From: Rhodococcus yananensis
GTDB taxonomy: Bacteria; Actinomycetota; Actinomycetes; Mycobacteriales; Mycobacteriaceae
Assembly: GCF_020515525.1 (NCBI RefSeq)
Contig: NZ_JAIYEP010000032.1
Coordinates: forward strand, 1 to 46,174
Length of the DNA stretch: 46,174 nt
Direction: 5' to 3'
The notes beneath the pieces were generated by a model. It saw only the letters and a list, made by a program, of their open reading frames with translations. It was not told the DNA's origin and made no database searches. Shown here piece after piece: positions 17,403 through 27,791 of this stretch (position 1 is the first letter of the stretch; each line of letters starts with the position of its first letter). The position numbers and the translations under genes are program-made.

Positions 17403-18329
17403 TCAGGCATCGCGCAGCACGTCGAGTGCATGTTCGAGGTCGGCGGGATACTTGCTGGTGATCTCGACCCAGTTCCCACGGGTGGGATGGGCGAATCCGA
17501 GGGACCGGGCGTGCAACCACTGGCGTTCGAGACCGAGCCGCGCCGCGAGCCTCGGGTCGGCGCCATAGGTGAGATCACCGCAGCAGGGGTGTCTCAGCGC
17601 CGAGAAATGCACGCGGATCTGGTGGGTGCGACCCGTCTCGAGGTGGATGTCGAGCAGGCTGGCGGCCTGGAACGCTTCGACGGTGTCGTAGTGCGTGATG
17701 CTCGGTTTCCCGTCGGCCGTGACGGTGAACTTCCAGTCGCTGCCACGGTGCCGGCCGATGGGTGCGTCGATGGTGCCGCTGCTCGGATCCGGATGCCCCT
17801 GCACGAGGGCGTGGTAGCGCTTGTCGATGGTGCGCTGCTTGAATGCACGTTTGAGCACGGTGTAGGCACGTTCGGAAGTCGCCACGACCATCACACCCGA
17901 GGTTCCCACGTCCAGGCGATGCACGATGCCTTGACGTTCATGTGCCCCGGATGTGGAGATGCGGAATCCGGCTGCGGCGAGACCCCCGATCACTGTGGGT
18001 CCTGTCCACCCCACGCTGGCGTGCGCGGCGACACCGACGGGTTTGTCCACGGCGACGATGTCGTCGTCGGCGTAGAGAATCTCCATGCCTTCGACGGGTT
18101 TCGCTTCGATGGTCAGGGGGCGGGGCGGTTCGGGTAGCACCACTTCGAGCCACGATCCGCTCGACAGTCGATCCGACTTCCCCACCGGCCCTCCGTCGAC
18201 GACGACGGATCCTTCCTCGGTGAGCGCGGCGACCACGGTTCGGGACAGGCCCAGGAGTCGGGCAAGCCCCGCGTCGACGCGCATCCCGTCGAGCCCGTCC
18301 GGTACGGGCATCGCCCGGGTTTCCCTCAC
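17403..18329 (-). CDS. rluD: RluD-family 23S rRNA pseudouridine synthase
   Basis: The 308-residue product converts specific uridines in RNA, typically 23S rRNA, to pseudouridine. An N-terminal S4 RNA-binding domain ([19 protein letters not shown]) precedes the catalytic domain with [17 protein letters not shown], whose Asp is the catalytic residue, and the closing [12 protein letters not shown] motif. The start is a GTG at 18329 that overlaps the lspA stop (GTGA), with AAAGGA 9 bases upstream inside lspA. A downstream ATG at 18311 is possible. lspA-rluD linkage is common in bacteria. Exact target uridines cannot be assigned from sequence. Confidence 0.92.
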   Translation of the reverse strand: MRETRAMPVPDGLDGMRVDAGLARLLGLSRTVVAALTEEGSVVVDGGPVGKSDRLSSGSWLEVVLPEPPRPLTIEAKPVEGMEILYADDDIVAVDKPVGVAAHASVGWTGPTVIGGLAAAGFRISTSGAHERQGIVHRLDVGTSGVMVVATSERAYTVLKRAFKQRTIDKRYHALVQGHPDPSSGTIDAPIGRHRGSDWKFTVTADGKPSITHYDTVEAFQAASLLDIHLETGRTHQIRVHFSALRHPCCGDLTYGADPRLAARLGLERQWLHARSLGFAHPTRGNWVEITSKYPADLEHALDVLRDA

Positions 18330-18922
18330 TGCTGTGTTTCCTTTCTGCCGTCGGACTCTTGTCCGTCCTGCTCCGTGTCGCTCTTCGTCGTGCGCCCGGC
18401 ACGGGTGCCGTCGGGTTCGAATCCGAAGAGAGTGAGCGCCACGAGCAGGACCGCACCGCACACCACCGCCGAGTCCGCGACGTTGAACACAGGCCACCAG
18501 CCGACGGACACGAAGTCGACCACGTGGCCTTGCAGCGGCCCCGGCGACCGGAACAGACGGTCGGTGAGGTTGCCGACGGCGCCGCCGAGAACGAGTCCGA
18601 GGCCGACCACCCACCACGGGGAGCGGAGGGTGCGGCCGATCCTGATGACGCCGATGACCACTGCGATGGCGACCAGTGACAGCAGCCACGTCATGCCGGT
18701 CGCCATGGAGAACGCGGCGCCGGGGTTGCGGACCAGCGTCAATGTGACCGTGTCGCCGATGATGGAGATCGGGTCCGACGGGTCGATGAACTCGACGGCG
18801 AGGATCTTCGTCACAAGGTCTGCGATGTAGATGCCTGATGCCAACAGGAGCAGGTACGGCAACTTCGACCGTCCGGCCTGGGTTTCGGGCACGGGGTCGG
18901 GTCGGGAAGCGTCGTCACTCAC
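18326..18922 (-). CDS. lspA: Prolipoprotein signal peptidase II
   Basis: The 198-residue product is an inner-membrane aspartic protease that removes the signal peptide of lipid-modified prolipoproteins. Conserved blocks [20 protein letters not shown] and VFNVADSAV are present, with the two catalytic Asp residues in the last two. Four membrane segments are visible, plus a charged cytoplasmic tail. The start chosen is the GTG at 18922, with GAGGGA about 12 bases upstream. Two lipoprotein genes lie next to it. Confidence 0.94.
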   Translation of the reverse strand: MSDDASRPDPVPETQAGRSKLPYLLLLASGIYIADLVTKILAVEFIDPSDPISIIGDTVTLTLVRNPGAAFSMATGMTWLLSLVAIAVVIGVIRIGRTLRSPWWVVGLGLVLGGAVGNLTDRLFRSPGPLQGHVVDFVSVGWWPVFNVADSAVVCGAVLLVALTLFGFEPDGTRAGRTTKSDTEQDGQESDGRKETQQ

Positions 18923-18987
18923 CCTGACATCATCCCTCACGCGGTGACCCGAACCGGCATCGCGCCGGTCGTGGCTACGCTGGTGGA

Positions 18988-19944
18988 GTGCCTGTGCTGT
19001 CCAGATTGGTTTCATCGAAACCGTGTGTCCTCGCCGCCGCCCTGTCCTTGACCGCGTTCGTCAGCGGTTGTGGTGGTTCGTCCGATGGGTCGTCGACCGT
19101 CACCGCTGCGACGTCGACGGAGGTGACGGTACCTGTGTCCGCGGTGACCGCCACCGTGCTCGATCCCGGCAGCGAGCCTCGGTCACCGGTGCGGTTGACT
19201 CCGTCGACGGGAACGGAACAGGACGTGATCCTGACGACCAGGTCCGAGGTGTATCAGCAGATCGACGACCAGGCACAGCAGGATTTCTCGACGCCCGAGT
19301 TGACGTTGCCGTTGGCGGCGACGGTGGAGCAGGCGGTGGACGAGTCGTCGCCGAGCATGATGGTCGATCTGGTGCTCGGTGATGTGACGTCGTCGGATCC
19401 GACGTTCGAGTCGTCGCTGTCGCAGATCGCGGGCTCGGGTGCGGGTTTGACGATGGGCCCGGACGGTTCGGTGAGTGCGTTGCGTCTGGCTCCTGGGTCG
19501 GCGGTGCCCAACGTGGGTCGGTCCGCGCTGGAGCAGGCGTTCTATCAGGCGGTGTATCGCATGGTTGCGTTCCCGGAGGAGCCGATCGGTGTGGGTGCGG
19601 TGTGGGAGACGCATCAGCAGGTGCTCAGTGCCGGGATCACCATCGACCAGGTCGGCACCGCGACGTTGGTGTCGCGTGAGGGCGGCCGGGTGGTTGTGGA
19701 TGTGCGGGTCGAGCAGATTCCGGACCAGTCGACGTGGGAGTTGCCGAACGGCCAGGGACAGCTCGCGATCGAAAGCTACACGATGGCCGGCGAGGGCACG
19801 CTGACGGTGGATCCGACGAAGCCGCTCCCGGTGGAGGGCCGTTTCACCGTCACGGGTGAGCAGATGTACGTGGATGTCGAGGGCATGACTCGGTTGGGGC
19901 AGTCGCAGACCGACCATGTCGCGTGGAGCACTCCGGAGAAGTGA
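18988..19944 (+). CDS. Predicted lipoprotein, 318 aa
   Basis: The product has a type II signal peptide ending in a lipobox FVSGC-GGS (Cys at about residue 28), a Ser/Thr-rich spacer, and a beta-rich extracytoplasmic domain (for example [13 protein letters not shown] and [13 protein letters not shown]). The domain resembles DUF6263-like actinobacterial lipoproteins, but this is a weak match from memory. It is divergent from lspA across 65 bp. TACGCT about 8 bases before the GTG could serve as a -10 for a near-leaderless transcript. It is convergent with the next lipoprotein gene. Confidence 0.8.
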   Translation: MPVLSRLVSSKPCVLAAALSLTAFVSGCGGSSDGSSTVTAATSTEVTVPVSAVTATVLDPGSEPRSPVRLTPSTGTEQDVILTTRSEVYQQIDDQAQQDFSTPELTLPLAATVEQAVDESSPSMMVDLVLGDVTSSDPTFESSLSQIAGSGAGLTMGPDGSVSALRLAPGSAVPNVGRSALEQAFYQAVYRMVAFPEEPIGVGAVWETHQQVLSAGITIDQVGTATLVSREGGRVVVDVRVEQIPDQSTWELPNGQGQLAIESYTMAGEGTLTVDPTKPLPVEGRFTVTGEQMYVDVEGMTRLGQSQTDHVAWSTPEK

Positions 19945-19966
19945 CCGGCCGTGATGGTGTCGAGGG

Positions 19967-20461
19967 TCAGGCGCAGACCGGCGACTGGAGTCCCGCGAGG
20001 GACACGATGGCGCAGGCGTTGTCCTTCGACAGCTTCCACACACCGTCTTCGGCGACGAAGTTGACGACTCCGGTGGACACCTGGTCGCCCATGGCGGTTT
20101 CGATGCCGGCGGTGGCGGTGCCGTTCTCGTTGTCGTTGATGTCGAGGATCGTGATGGTGGCGTTGGCCTGCTTCGCGGCGGCGGCAACCTGGTCGATGAG
20201 TGCGGGGTCCGCTTCCGCGCCCTGGACGAGGTCGACCTTCTCCGCTGCGGGGACCGTCTCGTCGAACGCGGTGTCGAGCATGGTCTGCAGTTCTTCGACG
20301 GTGGGGACCGGCGGGTACTGCGACGCGGCTTCGGTGGTCGTGGTTGCGGTCGTCGTCGACGTGGTGGTGGTCGAGCTGCCCTCGTCGTCCGAGCTGCAGG
20401 CCGACATCGTGAGGGCTGCGGCGAGTGCCACGGTGGCGACGGTGATCTTGCGGAGCTTCAA
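19967..20461 (-). CDS. Predicted small lipoprotein, 164 aa
   Basis: The signal peptide LRKITVATVALAAALTMSAC-SS has a clear lipobox, followed by an acidic and Thr-rich linker and a compact alpha/beta domain (VPTVEELQTMLDTAFDE, then GVVNFVAEDGVWKLSKDNAC). The domain resembles low-molecular-weight lipoproteins of mycobacteria and rhodococci. The start is a TTG at 20461 with AAGGA 8 bases upstream; no ATG or GTG fits better. No enzymatic motif is visible. Confidence 0.75.
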   Translation of the reverse strand: MKLRKITVATVALAAALTMSACSSDDEGSSTTTTSTTTATTTTEAASQYPPVPTVEELQTMLDTAFDETVPAAEKVDLVQGAEADPALIDQVAAAAKQANATITILDINDNENGTATAGIETAMGDQVSTGVVNFVAEDGVWKLSKDNACAIVSLAGLQSPVCA

Positions 20462-20595
20462 AATTCTCGTCCTTCTCGTTTCTCGATGGGGCGCGGCGGT
20501 CGTGCCCCTCCGGCGACGGAGTCCACCGCGGCGTCGATCGCCCGCAAGCGTACCCGGCGGTACTGAGAGGACGGTGAGGGCCGCCCGGACGGTGT

Positions 20596-21936
20596 TCAGT
20601 TCAGGCTGAGCAGCGGATCGGCGGGATGGAGGTCGGGGTCGTGTTCGCCGAGGGTTCGTGCGGGACCGGGTCCTGTGGAACGCGTCTCGAACCGCACGGT
20701 GACGACACCGTGCCCGGCCCCTTGGACCCATCCGTGGCCGTGTTGCCGGTGGTGGACATCGGCACCCGGCGACCACCTCCACGTGTTGTTTCGGGTGCTC
20801 GGGGAGTCGTCGTCCCCGGTGGTGCCCGGGTCGTCGGTGGTGGTGGTGGTGTCTCGTTCCAGTTCCGGGAAGAGAGTGTCCTGCGCGATGGCGGACAGCC
20901 CGGCGTATCCGACGCCGACGAGCCGGATCGGCCCGATCTCGAGGGGGTCGAGTGCGAGCCGCTGTGCGGCCGCGGTGAGGGTGGCGAGGTCCTCGGTGGC
21001 GTACGGGAGGGTGGCGGATCGGGTGAGGATCGACATGTCGGCTTTGCGGAGTTTGACGACGACGGTGCGCGCGGCACGTCCGTCGGCGCGTAGTCGCCGG
21101 TGGGCTCCGGTGGCGCCGGCGGTGATGGCGCGTCTCAGGTCCGGTAACGCCACGATGTCCGTGGGATAGGTCGTTTCGGCACTGACCTGTTTCGATTCGG
21201 CCCGTTCAGTGACGGGTCTGTCGTCGATGCCGTTGGCGAGGCGGTGCAGTCCGGGTCCGATGGTGGAGCCCAGGATGGAGGCGACTTCGGGGACGGGCAG
21301 CGCGGCGAACTGTCCGATGGTTTCGATGCCGAGCCGGCGCAGTCGTTCGTCGGCGACGGGACCGATTCCCCAGAGTTTACGCACGGGAAGTGTGTGTAGA
21401 AGGGCCAGTTCACCGTTCGGGTCGGCGACGAACAGCCCGTCGGGTTTGGCGAGTCCGGATCCGATTTTTGCGATCTGTTTGCCGGATCCGGCACCGATGG
21501 ACGCGACGAGTCCGGTGGTGTCCCGGATGTGGCGGCGCAGGTCTGCGCAGTATTCTCGGACTTCGGCGGCGGTGGCGCCGGCGAGATCGCCCGGCTCGGC
21601 GAATGCTTCGTCGAGCGACAGGGTTTCGAGGACGGGTATGCGTGAGCGGAGCGCATCGAACACCGCGGTACTGAGATGCCCGTAGACAGCGGCGCGGGGT
21701 GGTAGCACCACGGCGCCCGGGCCGACGAGTCGTCGGGCTCGGCTCATCGGCATGGCCGAGTGCGCGCCGTAGGAGCGCGCTTCGTAGCTGGCGCCGGCAA
21801 CGACGCCGCGCGCGCCGAGCCCACCGACGAGCACCGGCCGACCCCGGAGGGTCGGCCGGGTCAGTTGTTCGGCGGACGCGAAGAACGCGTCGAGGTCCAG
21901 GTGCAGCACCCAGCGCCGACTCACGGTGGTGGGCAT
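20596..21936 (-). CDS. dinB: Y-family DNA polymerase IV, DinX-type
   Basis: The 446-residue product is a translesion DNA polymerase. The palm motif [14 protein letters not shown] carries the first metal ligand, SLDEAF carries the catalytic Asp-Glu, and [21 protein letters not shown] is the helix-hairpin-helix region. The C-terminal little-finger domain ends in [20 protein letters not shown], typical of the mycobacterial DinX branch next to ileS. The ATG at 21936 has its Shine-Dalgarno immediately adjacent; the GTG at 21924 with GGAAGG 12 bases upstream is an alternative. The start lies in an 8-bp hairpin (see the regulatory entry). Confidence 0.93.
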   Translation of the reverse strand: MPTTVSRRWVLHLDLDAFFASAEQLTRPTLRGRPVLVGGLGARGVVAGASYEARSYGAHSAMPMSRARRLVGPGAVVLPPRAAVYGHLSTAVFDALRSRIPVLETLSLDEAFAEPGDLAGATAAEVREYCADLRRHIRDTTGLVASIGAGSGKQIAKIGSGLAKPDGLFVADPNGELALLHTLPVRKLWGIGPVADERLRRLGIETIGQFAALPVPEVASILGSTIGPGLHRLANGIDDRPVTERAESKQVSAETTYPTDIVALPDLRRAITAGATGAHRRLRADGRAARTVVVKLRKADMSILTRSATLPYATEDLATLTAAAQRLALDPLEIGPIRLVGVGYAGLSAIAQDTLFPELERDTTTTTDDPGTTGDDDSPSTRNNTWRWSPGADVHHRQHGHGWVQGAGHGVVTVRFETRSTGPGPARTLGEHDPDLHPADPLLSLN

Positions 21937-21957
21937 CCTTCCACGGTACGGATGCCC
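21931..21957 (-). promoter_or_regulatory. Hairpin enclosing the dinB ribosome site and start
   Basis: On the minus strand GGGCATCC (21957-21950) and GGATGCCC (21938-21931) form a perfect 8-bp stem with an 11-base loop ending in GGAA. The Shine-Dalgarno GGAAGG and the ATG lie in the loop and 3' arm. It could end the ileS transcript or limit dinB translation. Confidence 0.5.
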
Positions 21958-21967
21958 ACCGACGTGG

Positions 21968-24900
21968 TCATGCTCTGGTGATCGATGCGCGTGTTCCCTC
22001 TCCGAGTTCCACGGCGTCGGCGGCGGCGGTGCCGAGGTCGAGGTCGGTGGCGAGGATTTCGCCGGCGATGAGGTCACGGTGCCGCTGCGCCCAGTCCCGA
22101 CGGTCGTCGGGTACCTCGAACACGACGGTGATGCGGTCGGAGACGTCGAGTCCGAGGCCGCGCCGCGCTTCCTGCAGTTCGCGGATGCGGTCCTTCGCCC
22201 AGCCTTCCGCTTCGAGTTCTTCGGTGAGGGTGGAGTCGAGGACGACGAGTCCGTTTCCGCCGGGGAGCGCCGCGGTGGATTCGGGTTCGGCGGCGACGAG
22301 TCGCTGCGTGTATTCCTCGGGCAGGAGGGTGATCCCGGCGGCGGTGACGGTCCCGTCGGCGGTTTCGGACCAGTCTCCGGATTTGACGGCCTTGATGACC
22401 TTCTGCACATCCTTGCCGAGTCGGGGTCCGGCGGCGCGCGCGTTGACGGCGACCTCGAATCGGCCGTGGGATTCGACGTCGTCGGTGACGACGACCTGCT
22501 TGACGTTCACTTCGTCCTTGATGAGGTCGACGAAGGGTTCGAGTTGCTGCGCGTCGGGCATCGCGACGGTGACCTTCGGCAGCGGAAGCCGCACGCGCAG
22601 GTGCTGGGCCTTGCGCAGCGACAGGACGGTCGAGCAGACACCGCGCACTTCGTCCATGGCGGTGACGAGGTCCGGGTCGGCGGGCAGGTCGGTCGCGGCC
22701 GGCCAGTCCGTCAGGTGCACGGATCGTCCCCCGGTGAGGCCTCGCCACACCACTTCGGTGGCCATCGGCAGCAGCGGGGCTGCGAGTCGGGTGACGACTT
22801 CGAGGACGGTGTGGAGGGTGTCGATGGCGTCGACGTCCTCGTCCCAGAACCGGCTGCGGGAGCGGCGCACGTACCAGTTGGTCAGGGCATCGCAGAACGT
22901 GCGGAGTTCGTCGCAGGCACCGGCGATGTCGATGGTCTCGAGTGCTTCGGTGATGACGTCGCGGGTCTGCGCGAGCTTCGCCAGGATGTAGCGGTCGAGG
23001 ACGTGGGTGGAGTCGGTGCGCCACGTGCCGGCCTTCGAGGCGTACAGCTGCAGGAAGCTCCACGCGTTCCACAGCGGCAGCAACGCCTGTCGTACGCCCT
23101 CGCGGATGCCCTGTTCGGTGACGACGAGGTTTCCGCCGCGCAGGATCGGTGACGACATCAGGAACCAGCGCATCGCGTCGGAGCCGTCGCGGGCGAACAC
23201 TTCGTTGACGTCGGGGTAGTTGCCCTTGGACTTGCTCATCTTCAGACCGTCGTCACCGAGGACGATGCCGTGGGCGGCGACGCACTTGAAGGCGGGGCGG
23301 TCGAACAGCGCGGTCGCGAGCACATGGAGGGTGTAGAACCATCCACGTGTCTGGCCGTTGTATTCGACGATGAAGTCGCCCGGGTAATGGGTGTCGAACC
23401 AGTCGCGGTTCTCGAACGGGTAGTGGACCTGCGCGAACGGCATGGAACCGGATTCGAACCAGCAGTCGAGCACCTCCGGGACGCGGCGCATGGTGGACTG
23501 CCCGGTGGGGTCGTCCGGGTTGGGCCGGGTCAGTTGGTCGATCATCGGCCGGTGCAGGTCGTCGGGACGCACACCGAAGTCGCGTTCGAGCTCGTCCAAC
23601 GAGCCGTAGACGTCGACACGCGGATACTCGGCGTTGTCGGACACCCACACGGGGATGGGGCTGCCCCAGTAGCGGTTCCGGCTGATGTTCCAGTCGCGGG
23701 CACCTTCGAGCCACTTGCCGAACTGGCCGTCCCGGATGTGGTCGGGCACCCAGGTGATCTGCTGGTTGAGTTCGACCATGCGGTCACGGAACCGGGTGAC
23801 GGCGACGAACCACGACGGCACCGCCATGTAGATCAGAGGTTGCCCCGACCGCCACGAGTGGGGGTAGGAGTGTTCGATCGTCTCGTGTCGCAGCAGTTTG
23901 CCGGAGGCCTTGAGGTCTTTGATGATGGCCGGGTTCGCGTCGAACACCTGCAGGCCTTCGTAGGGGGGAACCATGGACGTGAACCGGCCGCCCGGATCGA
24001 GCGGCTGCACCAGTTCGATCCCGTTGCGTTGGCAGTACTCCATGTCCTCCTCACCGAATGCCGGTGCGAGGTGGACGATTCCGGTTCCGGACTCGGTGGT
24101 GACGTAGTCCGCAGCAATGATCCGATGTGCGTTCTCGCGCCCCACGAAGAAGTCGAACGGCGGCTCGTAGTCGAGACCGACGAGGTCGGCTCCGGTGTAG
24201 CGACCGAACGTCTCTGGCTGCTCACCGAGTTCGCGGGCGTAGTGGCCGACGCGATCCTCGGCGAGCAGATAGGTCTTCGCGGCATCACCTTCGCCGGAGC
24301 GGACCGCCACGTAGGCGACGTCGGGGTGCACGGCGATCGCAAGGTTCGACGGCAGGGTCCACGGCGTGGTGGTCCAGATCAGGGCGTTGGCACCGTCGAG
24401 TTCGGAACCGGGTGCGCGCAGCACCATATCGACGGTGACGGCCGGGTCCTGACGCATCTTGTAGGCGTCGTCGAGTCGAGTTTCCTGATTGGACAGCGGT
24501 GTCTGTTCGTACCAGCTGTACGGCAGGACCCGGAAGCCCTGGTAGATCAGGCCCTTGTCGTACAGCGATTTGAACGCCCACATGACCGATTCCATGAAGT
24601 CCAGGTCGAGGGTCTTGTAATCGTTGTCGAAGTCGACCCAGCGCGCCTGCCGGGTGACATAGTCACGCCACTCGCCCGTGTAACGCAGCACCGACTGCTT
24701 GCAGTAGGCGTTGAACTCGGCGAGCCCCATCGTGTCGATCTCGGACTTGTCCTTGATCCCGAGCTGTTTCTCCGCTTCGAGTTCGGCGGGCAGCCCATGA
24801 CAGTCCCAGCCGAATCGGCGTTCGACCTTCTCGCCCCGCATCGTGCGGTAACGCGGCACGACGTCTTTGACGTAGCCGGTCAGCAGATGCCCGTAGTGCG

Positions 24901-25114
24901 GAAGGCCGTTCGCGAACGGCGGACCGTCGTAGAAGACGAATTCCTCGGCGCCGTCACGGTTCGTGATGGAGGAACGGAAGGTGTCGTCGTCCGCCCAGTG
25001 CGCGAGGACACGCTGCTCGAGATCGGGGAAATCGACACCCGAGTCCTTCGCAACGCCGTAGTCGACTCGCGGGTAGCCGCCCGACGCATCGACAGAAGTG
25101 GGGTTCTCGGTCAC
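21968..25114 (-). CDS. ileS: Isoleucyl-tRNA synthetase
   Basis: The 1048-residue class I aminoacyl-tRNA synthetase charges tRNA-Ile and edits mischarged valine. The HIGH box appears as PHYGHLL (about residue 72) and the KMSKS loop as LKMSKSKGN (about 625). Length and sequence place it in the larger, eukaryote-like group common in actinobacteria; members of that group are often less sensitive to mupirocin (family knowledge). The start is a GTG at 25114 with GGAGGA 8 bases upstream. A T-box leader precedes it. dinB follows after 31 bp on the same strand. Confidence 0.97.
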   Translation of the reverse strand: MTENPTSVDASGGYPRVDYGVAKDSGVDFPDLEQRVLAHWADDDTFRSSITNRDGAEEFVFYDGPPFANGLPHYGHLLTGYVKDVVPRYRTMRGEKVERRFGWDCHGLPAELEAEKQLGIKDKSEIDTMGLAEFNAYCKQSVLRYTGEWRDYVTRQARWVDFDNDYKTLDLDFMESVMWAFKSLYDKGLIYQGFRVLPYSWYEQTPLSNQETRLDDAYKMRQDPAVTVDMVLRAPGSELDGANALIWTTTPWTLPSNLAIAVHPDVAYVAVRSGEGDAAKTYLLAEDRVGHYARELGEQPETFGRYTGADLVGLDYEPPFDFFVGRENAHRIIAADYVTTESGTGIVHLAPAFGEEDMEYCQRNGIELVQPLDPGGRFTSMVPPYEGLQVFDANPAIIKDLKASGKLLRHETIEHSYPHSWRSGQPLIYMAVPSWFVAVTRFRDRMVELNQQITWVPDHIRDGQFGKWLEGARDWNISRNRYWGSPIPVWVSDNAEYPRVDVYGSLDELERDFGVRPDDLHRPMIDQLTRPNPDDPTGQSTMRRVPEVLDCWFESGSMPFAQVHYPFENRDWFDTHYPGDFIVEYNGQTRGWFYTLHVLATALFDRPAFKCVAAHGIVLGDDGLKMSKSKGNYPDVNEVFARDGSDAMRWFLMSSPILRGGNLVVTEQGIREGVRQALLPLWNAWSFLQLYASKAGTWRTDSTHVLDRYILAKLAQTRDVITEALETIDIAGACDELRTFCDALTNWYVRRSRSRFWDEDVDAIDTLHTVLEVVTRLAAPLLPMATEVVWRGLTGGRSVHLTDWPAATDLPADPDLVTAMDEVRGVCSTVLSLRKAQHLRVRLPLPKVTVAMPDAQQLEPFVDLIKDEVNVKQVVVTDDVESHGRFEVAVNARAAGPRLGKDVQKVIKAVKSGDWSETADGTVTAAGITLLPEEYTQRLVAAEPESTAALPGGNGLVVLDSTLTEELEAEGWAKDRIRELQEARRGLGLDVSDRITVVFEVPDDRRDWAQRHRDLIAGEILATDLDLGTAAADAVELGEGTRASITRA

Positions 25115-25122
25115 AGCGTGGC

Positions 25123-25365
25123 TCCTCCGTGCCTGATGTTCTCGGCACGGGGACGATCACCGCACACCGTGTGCGGCACCGCGGTACCACCCCGCTTGCC
25201 CGGTCGTGTACACGATTCGCATACACGGCCCGGCCTCTCGTTCGGGCTGTGACGGGCCCACCCGTTCGGTTCTACTGGGCGCCGCAGCGCTGTTCTTCCG
25301 AAGGCTCCCCGGTGATGGCCGGATCAACGCCGTCCCGCCCTGCGGGTGTCGACATGGTCGTGCTT
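25123..25365 (-). ncRNA. T-box riboswitch of ileS (translational, Ile specifier)
   Basis: The leader contains the canonical T-box sequence GGGTGGTACCGCGG (25193-25180). Upstream is a short specifier stem with GCCATCACC, whose ATC (25316-25314) is an isoleucine codon, then GGGGAGCC and GGAAGAAC-like conserved bases. Actinobacterial ileS leaders of this short type sense uncharged tRNA-Ile and control ribosome access. The GGAGGA ribosome site (25128-25123) lies at the end of the leader, consistent with translational control. The exact 5' end is inferred from the promoter. Confidence 0.93.
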
Positions 25366-25368
25366 CCT

Positions 25369-25374
25369 ATTGTA
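25369..25374 (-). promoter_or_regulatory. -10 box of the ileS T-box transcript
   Basis: TACAAT on the minus strand lies immediately before the T-box region and would place transcription start at about 25362. The -35 region is not convincing. Confidence 0.55.
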
Positions 25375-25385
25375 GGCAGTGCCCA

Positions 25386-25679
25386 TCAGTCGCGGGAATC
25401 CTGGTCGTTCGTTCGGTGATCGGAACCACCACCGCGTCGACGGTCGGCCTCGCCTCCGCGCCGACGGTCGGCCTCGCCTCCGCGCCGACGGTCGGCCTCG
25501 CCTCCGCGGGACCGAGCAGGAGGCGCATCGCGGGCGGCAAGTGCGCTGCTGAGCAGCAGCACCGCCCCCACGACACACACCACGATGCATCCCCATGCCC
25601 AGACGACGGATCCGGTCATCAATGCGATGACGAGGAGACCGAACCCGATCGCCGCGAGCACCAGCGTCACGACGAGCAC
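25386..25679 (-). CDS. Small membrane protein with tandem-repeat tail
   Basis: The 97-residue product has two N-terminal membrane segments (VTLVLAAIGFGLLVIALMTG and WAWGCIVVCVVGAVLLLSSAL) and a charged tail. The tail contains the octapeptide GGEADRRR three times, encoded by three 24-bp DNA repeats. The start is a GTG at 25679 with AAGGA 7 bases upstream. It follows wag31 by 15 bp, so it is likely co-transcribed with it. Function unknown; a polar-growth accessory role is only suggested by position. Confidence 0.75.
   Translation of the reverse strand: MLVVTLVLAAIGFGLLVIALMTGSVVWAWGCIVVCVVGAVLLLSSALAARDAPPARSRGGEADRRRGGEADRRRGGEADRRRGGGSDHRTNDQDSRD
25439..25510. repeat. Three 24-bp tandem repeats
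   Basis: A 24-bp unit beginning GACGGTCGGCCTCGCCTCCG occurs at 25439-25462, 25463-25486 and 25487-25510, nearly identical. Each encodes one GGEADRRR on the minus strand. The unit length keeps the frame, so copy number could vary between strains. Confidence 0.9.
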
Positions 25680-25694
25680 CGGATGGTCCTTAGA

Positions 25695-26546
25695 TCAGCC
25701 GTTGCCCTTGGCGAACGACGATGATCCGAAGGAGCCGGCTCCCGAATCGTTGAACGCATCCTGGTCACCGTCGACGGGAACCGCGGATCCACGCTGTTCG
25801 AGCTCTTCGAGCTGCGATTCCAAGTACGACTTCAGGCGCACGCGGTACTCACGCTCGAACGTCTTGAGCCGTTCGATGCGCCCTTCGAGCACCGATCGCT
25901 GCTGGTTGATCGTCGACATGATCTCGGTGTGCTTCTTCTCTGCGTCGGCCTGCAACTCCTCGGCCTTCTCCTTGGCCTGACGCAGCTGCGTCTCCGAGCG
26001 GGTGCGCGCGTCGGACAGCATGGCGTCGGACTTCTGGCGCGCGTCGGCGATCATCGACTCGCTGCGGGTGCGCGCGTCGGAGACGAGCTGTTCCGAGTTC
26101 GTGCGGGCGTTGCGCACGAGTTCCTCGGCCTCGGATTTGGCCTCACCGGTGAGACGGTCCGCCATCTCCTGCGCGAGCCCGATCACCTTCGCAGCCTGCA
26201 TGCTGGCGTCGCCGCCGGCGGGAGCCGCAGCGACGGGAGCGGGAGCGGGGGTGGGTGCCGGGGTGGGCTCCGGTTTGGGAACCTCCGCGATCCTCGCCGG
26301 TTCCGGTTTGGGAGGCTGGGCAGGCGCAGCGGCAGCGGAGGTGCGCGGCGCCTTCTTCGCCTCGGCGAGTTCCTGGTCGAGTTCCGCGACACGCTGACGC
26401 AGGTCGGCGTTCTCCTCGATCAGGCTCGACAGCTCCTGCTCCACGAGGTCGAGGAAGGCGTCGACTTCGTCCTCGTTGTAACCACGCTTCCCGATCGGAG
26501 GCTTGCTGAACGCGACATTGTGCACATCAGCTGGTGTCAGCGGCAT
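25695..26546 (-). CDS. wag31: DivIVA-family polar growth protein Wag31
   Basis: The 283-residue cytoplasmic coiled-coil protein gathers at curved membrane at the cell poles and organises tip growth and peptidoglycan synthesis. The N-terminal DivIVA domain ([20 protein letters not shown], then [16 protein letters not shown]) is clear. A Pro/Ala linker follows, with Thr69 near the site phosphorylated in mycobacterial Wag31 (T73). A long coiled coil rich in Ala, Glu, Lys and Arg then extends nearly to the end. The start is an ATG at 26546. The 149-bp upstream region probably holds its own promoter; no convincing -35/-10 pair was identified. Confidence 0.96.
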   Translation of the reverse strand: MPLTPADVHNVAFSKPPIGKRGYNEDEVDAFLDLVEQELSSLIEENADLRQRVAELDQELAEAKKAPRTSAAAAPAQPPKPEPARIAEVPKPEPTPAPTPAPAPVAAAPAGGDASMQAAKVIGLAQEMADRLTGEAKSEAEELVRNARTNSEQLVSDARTRSESMIADARQKSDAMLSDARTRSETQLRQAKEKAEELQADAEKKHTEIMSTINQQRSVLEGRIERLKTFEREYRVRLKSYLESQLEELEQRGSAVPVDGDQDAFNDSGAGSFGSSSFAKGNG

Positions 26547-26695
26547 GGAAGGATCCCTTCACGCGTCGAGTAAGCGGTCAAGCAGGCGTTCTGTGATGCA
26601 CACAGTGCGTCACCCTTATCGAAACTCACTGTATCCGGCATTCCATTCTGGCACATGGCGACGATCGCGCCCGGCGACCACGACCCGCACATCGG

Positions 26696-27010
26696 TCAGA
26701 ACACCCCGCCTCGGGGAATGAATGCCATCAGGAAATACACGATGAACAGCAAGACCATGATGGACAGATCCAGCCGGACCCCACCCAGGTTGAGTGGGGG
26801 AATCAGTCGCCTCAGCAGCTTCACCGGCGGATCGGTGACCGTGAAGATCGCTTCGAGTACGACGACGATGAAACCCGTCGGCTTCCAGTCCCGCGCGAAG
26901 GTTCTGATGAACTCGACGATGATTCGCCCGATCAGCAGAAGCCAGAAGATGAACAGCAGGAACCACAGCACCTCGAAAACGGCCACCTGCCCACTCTGCC
27001 CGAACGACAC
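26696..27010 (-). CDS. YggT family membrane protein
   Basis: The 104-residue product has two hydrophobic segments and the family signature DWKPTGFIVVVLEAIFTVTDPPVKLLRR followed by IPPLNLGGVRLDLS. YggT proteins sit next to sepF and divIVA in most actinobacteria and other Gram-positives. Their function is poorly defined; links to division or osmotic tolerance have been reported for some relatives. The GTG at 27010 has no strong ribosome site; a GTG at 26986 is an alternative. Confidence 0.88.
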   Translation of the reverse strand: MSFGQSGQVAVFEVLWFLLFIFWLLLIGRIIVEFIRTFARDWKPTGFIVVVLEAIFTVTDPPVKLLRRLIPPLNLGGVRLDLSIMVLLFIVYFLMAFIPRGGVF

Positions 27011-27019
27011 GGGTCGATC

Positions 27020-27070
27020 AAAACCGAAACGCCCGACCCATGGTGATCTACGTCATGGTCGGGCGTTTCG
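27020..27070 (-). terminator. Strong hairpin with T tract between sepF and yggT
   Basis: A perfect 14-bp stem (27057-27070 with 27025-27038) with an 18-base loop is followed on the minus strand by TTTT. It lies 30 bases after the sepF stop and just before yggT. It should end or attenuate the dcw transcript and separate it from yggT-wag31. Confidence 0.8.
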
Positions 27071-27100
27071 TCCGATTCGGGAAGGGGATCGTCGAACGGC

Positions 27101-27760
27101 TCACTGCTGGCTGTAGAACCCGGTTTCTGCGATGCGACGTCGCTCCTCCGCGGAGACGTCGATGTCAGCCGGTGAGAGGAGGAACACCTTCGTCGCAACC
27201 TTGTCGAACGAGCCACGCAGCGCGAACGCGAGCCCGGCGGCGAAATCGACGAGTCGCTTCGCGTCGGCGTTGCTCATCTCGACCAGATCCATGATCACCG
27301 GGGTTCCGTCGCGGAACCGCTCACCGATGGTGCGGGCCTCGCTGTAGTCGCGTGGACGGAGCGTGGTGATCTTCGACAACGGGCCTCCTTCGTCGAACAG
27401 AGCGCCGCGTCGGGCTTCCGTACGGTCGAGCCGCGGCTCGGCCGCGAGTGTGGAACGCACCGGTGCTCGGGGCGGTGCGGGCGCCGGGCGGGGTGCCCGG
27501 GCCGTGATGGGTTCCACCCGGGCGGGTCGTGCCGGGGCGTCGTACCTGTCGAAGTCGTCCTGCGCGAACTCCCGTTCGGGATCGTCGCGGCGGGGCGCCG
27601 CGTACTCGTCACGGTCCCGATGAGAAGAGTATCCACCGTAGGCGGGTTCCCGGTACTCGCGGTCGCGGCGGGTGCTCGCCGGATCGTCGAGGTAGTCGTC
27701 CTCGTAATCTTCGAGCGGCACCATTCCGAAGTAGGCCTTGAATTTGTGCAGTGTGCTCAT
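27101..27760 (-). CDS. sepF: Cell division protein SepF
   Basis: The 219-residue product is the FtsZ membrane anchor used by actinobacteria, which lack FtsA. An N-terminal amphipathic segment ([13 protein letters not shown]) targets the membrane. A long acidic/Arg-rich linker leads to the conserved domain [19 protein letters not shown] through [23 protein letters not shown] and KVFLLSP. Start is an ATG at 27760. It follows yggS by 31 bp in the dcw operon. Confidence 0.96.
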   Translation of the reverse strand: MSTLHKFKAYFGMVPLEDYEDDYLDDPASTRRDREYREPAYGGYSSHRDRDEYAAPRRDDPEREFAQDDFDRYDAPARPARVEPITARAPRPAPAPPRAPVRSTLAAEPRLDRTEARRGALFDEGGPLSKITTLRPRDYSEARTIGERFRDGTPVIMDLVEMSNADAKRLVDFAAGLAFALRGSFDKVATKVFLLSPADIDVSAEERRRIAETGFYSQQ

Positions 27761-27791
27761 CGGTCGCCCTTCCTCGCGCGGCGGATGAGTT

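Noticed and set aside
26592-26606. CRP/GlxR-like palindrome CTGTGATGCACACAG upstream of wag31
   Set aside because: The half-site spacing is too short for TGTGA-N6-TCACA, so it does not fit the known site.
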